Source: Flavobacterium sp. TR2 (GTDB lineage Bacteria > Bacteroidota > Bacteroidia > Flavobacteriales > Flavobacteriaceae). From it: 64,000 nt of DNA. The stretch is taken from assembly GCF_025252405.1 (NCBI RefSeq), contig NZ_CP104307.1, positions 3,596,001-3,660,000 of the forward strand, given 5' to 3'. This document shows positions 59,032-64,000 of this stretch, one piece after another. The position numbers were made by a program, and so were the translations under genes. Each line of letters begins with the position of its first letter. The stretch's first letter is position 1. The notes beneath the pieces are model-generated. The model did not search any database and was not told the origin of the DNA. It worked only from the letters and a program-made list of their open reading frames with translations.

Positions 59032-60864
59032 ATGTCTTTATCCCAAAAAATATTGTTTTTTATTTTGCTGTGCCTTTGTATGCAATGCGCCCAAGCACAA
59101 GTAAATGAAAACAAAAAAGAACCGAAAAAGGAAAAGGACACTACAGAAATCTATACTAAAATCAGGAATTACTCTAAGAAAAATAAATTTACGCAGACCA
59201 TGCATAAATTGTTTTTCAGATCTAAAAAACCAAAGAAAAAAGAAGAATTGCTTGTTGCCATTGATTCGACCAATTACGAAGGAAAAATTATTCGAAAAAT
59301 CAATATTATCACTTTAGATCCATTTGGATACTCAGTTGCAGATACCACGCAGGTTCCTAAAAATTGGGGAGAAAGAATGGGTAACAGACTTCACTTAAAA
59401 ACCAAAAAAATTGCCATCCACAATTTGCTGCTTTTTAAGAAAAACACGCCATACAATACGTATAAAGTTTTAGAGACCGAGCGTTTGATTCGTGCCCAGC
59501 GTTATGTTACAGCAGTTAGAATTTCCAATCAAAGTGTTGGACAAGCCTCAGATTCGGTAGACGTTACGATTCGTGTTTTAGATTCCTGGAGTACAATTCC
59601 GAGGTTTTCTATTTCCAGCAATCAAGTTTCGGTTGGTTTTAAGGAAAAAGACTTTTTTGGAAGCGGACAGCAGTTGGAATATCGTTTTACCAACCGTTTT
59701 GATGATGGCCGAAATGCTAACGAAGTGACCTACACAGTTCCAAATATCAAAAATACCTACATTGGTACTGTCTTGCATTATAATATGGATTTAGACAATA
59801 ACTATATTAAAAGTATAGATATTGAGCGAGACTTCTACTCTCCTCTGACCAAATGGGCAGGAGGTTTTTATATGGACGAAAGTTTCAGAAAAGATACGCT
59901 TCAGGCTCCAGATTCAACATTTGCCTATCAGCCAAAAAAATACACTTCGCAAGATGTTTGGGCTGGCCATGCTTTTAAAATGTATGAGGATAATAATAAA
60001 GCCATAACCAACCTTATTGCAACAGCTCGTTTCTTGAACGTCAATTACAGCGAATCGCCTTCAGATCTTTATGATCCCAATCACTTTTATTCTTCTGAAA
60101 AGCTAATTCTGAGCGGAATTGGATTGAATACGCGAAAATTTATCAAGGACAGTTATATTTTTAGAAATGGACAGACAGAAGACGTTCCGATAGGACGAAT
60201 ATATGGCGTAACTTTTGGCTATCAATACAAAAACACGTTTTGGAGACCTTATGTTGGAGCTCAATTCTCTTTTGGAAATTATTACCGTTTAGGTTTTCTG
60301 AGCATGAATTTTGAAGCCGGCACTTTTTTCCATCAGTCCAAAACCTATCAGACCTCATTTTTATTTGAATCCAATTATTTTACAAAATTATATAGCATTG
60401 GAAATTGGAAGATTAGACAATTCGTAAATCCGAAAGTTGTAATTGGAATAAATCGCGATGATATTATTGGCGATCAATTGAACATCAATGAAGAAAATGG
60501 TCTGGCAGGATTCAATTCTTATTTGTTCGGAACGAGTAAAGCCGTTTTATCACTGCAGACACAGACGTATTCGCCCCATGCATTATTAGGATTCCGTTTA
60601 AATCCTTTTTTTAATTACTCAATCGCCGTCTTAGGAAGCCCCGAAGTAGCAATGACGAAGAGCAAGCCTTACTCTAAACTTACCGTAGGACTATTGATAA
60701 GCAATGACTACTTAGTTTTCAGTTCGTTCCAGCTATCGCTATCGTATTACCCAAGCATTCCGCAGCAGGGCGATAATGTATTCAAAACAAATACTTTTGA
60801 AACCACCGATTATGGACTCCAAAGTTTTGAACTAGCCAAACCTAGAGTGGTCAATTATCGATAA
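59032..60864 (+). CDS. outer membrane beta-barrel (surface-antigen-like) protein
   Basis: 610 residues. A signal peptide ends at QAQ (about 24), then a Lys-rich region, a POTRA-like unit (GKIIRKINIITLDPFGYS, RLIRAQRYVTAVRIS) and a long run of amphipathic beta-strands (about 175-590). This is the BamA/TamA/ShlB type of architecture, with no POTRA chain. Probably a small-barrel OMP of the TamA-like group; function unknown. Confidence 0.78.
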   Translation: MSLSQKILFFILLCLCMQCAQAQVNENKKEPKKEKDTTEIYTKIRNYSKKNKFTQTMHKLFFRSKKPKKKEELLVAIDSTNYEGKIIRKINIITLDPFGYSVADTTQVPKNWGERMGNRLHLKTKKIAIHNLLLFKKNTPYNTYKVLETERLIRAQRYVTAVRISNQSVGQASDSVDVTIRVLDSWSTIPRFSISSNQVSVGFKEKDFFGSGQQLEYRFTNRFDDGRNANEVTYTVPNIKNTYIGTVLHYNMDLDNNYIKSIDIERDFYSPLTKWAGGFYMDESFRKDTLQAPDSTFAYQPKKYTSQDVWAGHAFKMYEDNNKAITNLIATARFLNVNYSESPSDLYDPNHFYSSEKLILSGIGLNTRKFIKDSYIFRNGQTEDVPIGRIYGVTFGYQYKNTFWRPYVGAQFSFGNYYRLGFLSMNFEAGTFFHQSKTYQTSFLFESNYFTKLYSIGNWKIRQFVNPKVVIGINRDDIIGDQLNINEENGLAGFNSYLFGTSKAVLSLQTQTYSPHALLGFRLNPFFNYSIAVLGSPEVAMTKSKPYSKLTVGLLISNDYLVFSSFQLSLSYYPSIPQQGDNVFKTNTFETTDYGLQSFELAKPRVVNYR

Positions 60865-61049
60865 TTTTTACTTTTTTTTGATTTTTTTTAAGAAATCAAA
60901 AACCTTTGTAAATCAAATAGTTAATAGTTTTTCTGTTTTAGTTTTCTCGTCGAAATGCATTTTTATTCGACAAAATACACTTCAATATTTTTTTTGGCAC
61001 AGTATATGAATATCCCTATTCAAGATTAACATTTAAAAAAACAAAAAAG

Positions 61050-61571
61050 ATGAAAACGATAAAATTAGCAATCGCCGGATTATTTCTACTGGTTGCAAAC
61101 GCCACACAAGCCCAAGTATCGATTAACGTAAACGTTGGAGCTCCACCAGCATGGGGACCAGTAGGATATACAGAAATGGAATATTACTACCTTCCAGATA
61201 TTGAGGCTTATTATGATGTTCGTGCTGCTCAATTTATCTATTTCGGAGGAGGAAGATGGGTAAGAGCAACTTACTTACCAAGACAATATAGAAACTATGA
61301 TTTGTACGGAGGCTACAAAGTAGTTTTAACTGATTATCATGGTAGAACTCCATATGTATACTTTGACCGTCATAAAGTAAAATATTATAAAGGATATTAC
61401 GGAGCTCCACAAAGACCATACAAACCAAGACCTGTATATGGCTACAATGACAGAAGAGATTACAGACGTTACGACAAACACGACAAGCACTACGATAAAC
61501 ACCACGATAAGCACGACCATCACGATCACGATGACGATCATGACCATGGCCACGGGCACGGAAGAAGATAA
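61050..61571 (+). CDS. small secreted protein with His/Asp-rich tail
   Basis: 173 residues. A signal peptide ends at about QAQ (22). The body (30-140) is rich in Tyr and Pro (AYYDVRAAQFIYFGGGRWV, YDLYGGYKVVLTDYHGR), and the tail from about 140 to 171 is a run of His, Asp and Lys. Metal binding through the tail is likely (inference). An exact terminator follows. Confidence 0.85.
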   Translation: MKTIKLAIAGLFLLVANATQAQVSINVNVGAPPAWGPVGYTEMEYYYLPDIEAYYDVRAAQFIYFGGGRWVRATYLPRQYRNYDLYGGYKVVLTDYHGRTPYVYFDRHKVKYYKGYYGAPQRPYKPRPVYGYNDRRDYRRYDKHDKHYDKHHDKHDHHDHDDDHDHGHGHGRR

Positions 61572-61597
61572 TTGCTAAATTAGTAGCAATCAACACA

Positions 61598-61631
61598 AGA
61601 GAGTATCAAAAAAATGATACTCTCTTTTTTT
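61598..61631 (+). terminator. terminator
   Basis: AGAGAGTATCA / TGATACTCTCT, a perfect 11-bp stem and 6-nt loop, followed by TTTTTT. Confidence 0.9.
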
Positions 61632-61717
61632 ATGATAATTTAGCTTTGAAGTTTTGTTAAAAATTTACATTTTGAATATAAATCACTGTAAAACAGATAG
61701 ATTTGATAAAATTAACC

Positions 61718-61748
61718 TTTGTTTAATGCAATTATGACCTATATTTGC
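61718..61748 (+). promoter_or_regulatory. promoter of the LVIVD lipoprotein gene
   Basis: TTTG at 61718-61721, 18 nt, TATATTTGC at 61740-61748, almost ideal Bacteroidota -33/-7 pair. The ATG follows at 61779. Confidence 0.7.
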
Positions 61749-61778
61749 AGCGATTTTTTAACTCCCTAAAAGAATTTT

Positions 61779-63404
61779 ATGAAAAAGAATGTTTATTTGC
61801 TTTCATTTTTAGCCCTGTCACTGTTAATAGGCTGTGACGATAATAATGACAACAAAAACGATGGTCAATCGTTAAACAACATTACCATTACCTCAGATCA
61901 ATCTACTCTAAACAAAAGACTTGACTTGACAAATTCGGGGGTAATTTCGATTGAAAATGGTTCTCTGACAGGAAAATCTGCGGAGACAGCCAACACTTCT
62001 TTTCCATTAGTTCAAATTGCCGAGGTCAAACCGCCAGTTGATGCTAACGGAAAAACACTTCAAGCAAGCCATGTTACTGTAAACGGAAATTATGCTTATG
62101 TTTCTTATATCATGAGAGGCGACGCTTATTCTGGAGCAATTGATGTAATTGATGTTTCAGATCCTTACAAACCAAAATTGGTTACTTCTGCGTTAATTCC
62201 TAATACAGACATTACATCTCTTACTTTTTCTGGATCAAATTTAATTATTGGAGCAGCAAAAGATGTAGATAAAGATCCGCTTTTGGGTACAAATCCGGCA
62301 ATTGTGCTTAATATGGAATTGAGCTCTGGACTGCTGACAGATAAATTAAAAACAAATTATTTAGAAAACAGAGTGACGACAGATGTTGCCGCTAATGCGT
62401 CTAATTATTTTGCCGTAACAGGAGACAACGGAAGTTTGTTCAAAATAAGCAGTTCTACTAAAGAGATTGCAGGAAAAACTGCTGTAGCCGACTTGCGCTC
62501 AATAGCTTTAACAAGTGATAAAGTGGTTACTTTGAGCGGTACGAAAGGTGTTAATGTTTACAGCCAATCTACACTTGCTCTGCAAAAAAGCTTTACAACA
62601 TCTACAGATGTGAGCGGCGCAAAAAGAACAATGGATATTGACGGAACTAAACTTTTTGTCTCTGAAGGTCCAAATGGTCTTGGCGTATACGATATTAACA
62701 GCGGCTCAAAATTGCAGAAAATTGCAATCGCAACTGCTGGAGAAGATAATGTGACAAATGCTGTTTCTTTTAATGACGGCTATGCTTTTGTAGCAAATGG
62801 AGCTCTCGGACTAAATGTGTATCAATCTTCAACGCAGCTTAATTTATTGGGTTCTATTGGAATTGCGGGTTCTTCAAACTATGTTAAATCGAGCGGCAAT
62901 TACATTTATGTTGCAAGCGGTACAGGCGGTTTGAAAATCATTAAAATGGAAAAGCCAAATACAGCTTTTGCAAACTGTACCTCTTATAGCGTCTACAATC
63001 AAGGAAAAGATTTAATTTTGAATTCGAACGAAATAAAATCGTATCAAGGAGGAACTTCTATTAACTCGGCAATTATTAATTCTAATGCTACTTTAACGCA
63101 TTGCGGTTCAATAACAGTTCAAAACGGCTTAACTTTAAACAGCAACGGTACTTTTAACATGACTGGAAGCTTGTCTCAAGGAAAATACCAGCAATCTAAC
63201 CCAACTGAGCTAATAATCAATAGCAATGCTCTTTTGCAAATTGAGGGTTCTGTTGTAATCTGGGGAGACTTGAGATTAAACAGCGGTGCTAAAATTAATT
63301 TTATTGGAAACGATTCTTCTATAACAATTTACGGTAAAGTGACCAAAGGAAGCAACGTAACCATTACGGGGACTTATAAAGACACCGAAAACAAACTGAA
63401 GTAA
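61779..63404 (+). CDS. lipoprotein with LVIVD-like beta-propeller repeats
   Basis: 541 residues. Lipobox LIGC with Cys at 19. From about 75 to 395 LVIVD-like blades recur (GAIDVIDVSDPYKPKLV, GVNVYSQSTL, GLGVYDINSGSKLQKIAIA, GGLKIIK). The C-terminal 140 residues are a separate Asn/Ser/Thr-rich beta-type region (LNSNGTFNMTGSL ... LRLNSGAKINFIG). It should sit on the outer membrane; function unknown. Own promoter and terminator. Confidence 0.85.
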   Translation: MKKNVYLLSFLALSLLIGCDDNNDNKNDGQSLNNITITSDQSTLNKRLDLTNSGVISIENGSLTGKSAETANTSFPLVQIAEVKPPVDANGKTLQASHVTVNGNYAYVSYIMRGDAYSGAIDVIDVSDPYKPKLVTSALIPNTDITSLTFSGSNLIIGAAKDVDKDPLLGTNPAIVLNMELSSGLLTDKLKTNYLENRVTTDVAANASNYFAVTGDNGSLFKISSSTKEIAGKTAVADLRSIALTSDKVVTLSGTKGVNVYSQSTLALQKSFTTSTDVSGAKRTMDIDGTKLFVSEGPNGLGVYDINSGSKLQKIAIATAGEDNVTNAVSFNDGYAFVANGALGLNVYQSSTQLNLLGSIGIAGSSNYVKSSGNYIYVASGTGGLKIIKMEKPNTAFANCTSYSVYNQGKDLILNSNEIKSYQGGTSINSAIINSNATLTHCGSITVQNGLTLNSNGTFNMTGSLSQGKYQQSNPTELIINSNALLQIEGSVVIWGDLRLNSGAKINFIGNDSSITIYGKVTKGSNVTITGTYKDTENKLK

Positions 63405-63425
63405 CATTTTCAAAACACATATGTA

Positions 63426-63459
63426 AAAGCTGTTAGATTAGATTCTAACAGCTTTTTTT
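63426..63459 (+). terminator. terminator of the LVIVD lipoprotein gene
   Basis: AAAGCTGTTAGA / TCTAACAGCTTT, 6-nt loop, followed by TTTT. Confidence 0.9.
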
Positions 63460-63576
63460 GTTTTTATTACTTCAAAGAAAGGTACAATTATTGTGCGTTA
63501 ACAATTCATTTAAATAATCTTACATAAAATAATTACTATTTTTGGAATAATTTCAAAAAAACACCTAACACTCACC

Positions 63577-64000
63577 ATGCAAAAAATACGGATTTATATC
63601 TTTCTTTTATTTTTTATCGGTTTTCAGGTTTCATTTGCGCAGCAGCCACAAAAACCAAATTCAGTTGAAATTTACAATCAAATCAAAAAGCTAAACTTTC
63701 TGGGTTCTGTATTGTATATTGCCGCACATCCTGATGATGAGAATACTAGACTGATTTCGTATTTGGCCAATGAAATGAATGCCAGAACCGGTTATTTGTC
63801 ATTGACTCGAGGTGACGGAGGCCAAAATTTAATTGGTCCTCAATTGCGTGAATTATTAGGCGTCATAAGAACCCAAGAGTTAATAGAAGCCAGAAAAATT
63901 GATGGTGGCGAACAGTTTTTTTCGAGAGCAAATGATTTTGGTTTTTCTAAAAATCCCGACGAAACTTTAGATATTTGGGACAAAGATAAAGTCTTGGCCG
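63577..64000 (+). CDS. PIG-L family deacetylase, cut by the window end
   Basis: 141 codons from the ATG at 63577; no stop before 64000. A signal peptide ends near FAQ (about 21). The metal/deacetylase motif AAHPDDEN is at about 48-55, and SLTRGDGGQNLIG follows, typical of the LmbE/PIG-L fold that removes acetyl groups from N-acetylglucosamine-type substrates. Exported, so probably envelope glycan processing. A -7-like TATTTTTG is at 63537-63544. Confidence 0.9.
   Translation, partial: MQKIRIYIFLLFFIGFQVSFAQQPQKPNSVEIYNQIKKLNFLGSVLYIAAHPDDENTRLISYLANEMNARTGYLSLTRGDGGQNLIGPQLRELLGVIRTQELIEARKIDGGEQFFSRANDFGFSKNPDETLDIWDKDKVLA

Noticed and set aside
61234..61596. Minus-strand frames opposite the His-rich protein
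   Set aside because: Antisense shadows of a His/Asp-rich coding region; the plus-strand frame has a signal peptide and a terminator.

Overview
This is an ordinary chromosomal window from a Bacteroidota bacterium, almost certainly a Flavobacterium or close relative. The evidence is: strongly AT-rich DNA; Bacteroidota-type promoters (TTG, about 19 nt, TAnnTTTG) in front of many genes; flavobacterial families (a ResB-CcsA fusion, a DUF3667 protein, DUF2520 joined to KdsC and Maf, a short arginine decarboxylase next to a deoxyhypusine-synthase homologue, SelO, MsrA); and repeat families typical of the genus. No prophage, insertion sequence, CRISPR array or plasmid gene was seen.

Layout. 0-2 kb: a small membrane protein, a Crp/Fnr regulator and an MBL hydrolase. 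2-3.6 kb: the oddest part, a minus-strand tRNA block with tRNA-Tyr, two identical tRNA-Val(UAC) genes, five decayed tRNA-Val-like copies (four in a tandem array of about 200 bp) and a small GIY-YIG nuclease gene whose stop codon lies in one of the decayed copies. 3.8-11 kb: ABC exporter, proline dehydrogenase, O-antigen-ligase/TPR protein, aroB. 11-14.3 kb: polyamine-type genes (arginine decarboxylase with a leader of about 250 nt, deoxyhypusine-synthase homologue, Asp-rich protein). 14.3-21.6 kb: RecQ, DinB-like protein, PEP carboxylase, Lrp/AsnC regulator, M14 peptidase. 21.6-22.4 kb: an XRE regulator whose divergent intergenic region carries five TTTAC-N4-GTAAA sites. 22.4-28 kb: acyltransferase, spermidine-synthase-like enzyme, M23 peptidase, three small proteins, APC permease and a tandem repeat. 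28-35.5 kb: PLP enzyme, MsrA, SelO, YpdA-like flavoprotein, CYTH protein, OmpA-type protein and a helix-hairpin-helix partner.

35.7-44.9 kb, minus strand: menaquinone genes menC, menA, menB and menD, interspersed with a TPR protein, a UPF0173 hydrolase, a CvfB-like S1 protein and a DUF2853 protein; menE and menF are not here. 45-50.8 kb: secreted thioredoxin, GNAT, glutathione peroxidase, an ECF sigma/anti-sigma pair, and two membrane proteins. 50.8-54 kb: the cytochrome c maturation fusion. 54.3-59 kb: a compact plus-strand run (DUF2520, KdsC-like, UbiA, Maf, MscS, AI-2E) with several overlaps. 59-64 kb: cell-envelope proteins, ending in a PIG-L deacetylase cut by the window edge.

The two most distinctive signals are (1) the decaying tRNA-Val array with its embedded GIY-YIG gene, where the dead copies have lost both the tRNA fold and the promoter -7 box, and (2) the palindrome cluster between the M14 peptidase and XRE genes, which covers the -7 boxes of both divergent promoters. 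Intergenic spaces also hold several dispersed inverted-repeat families.
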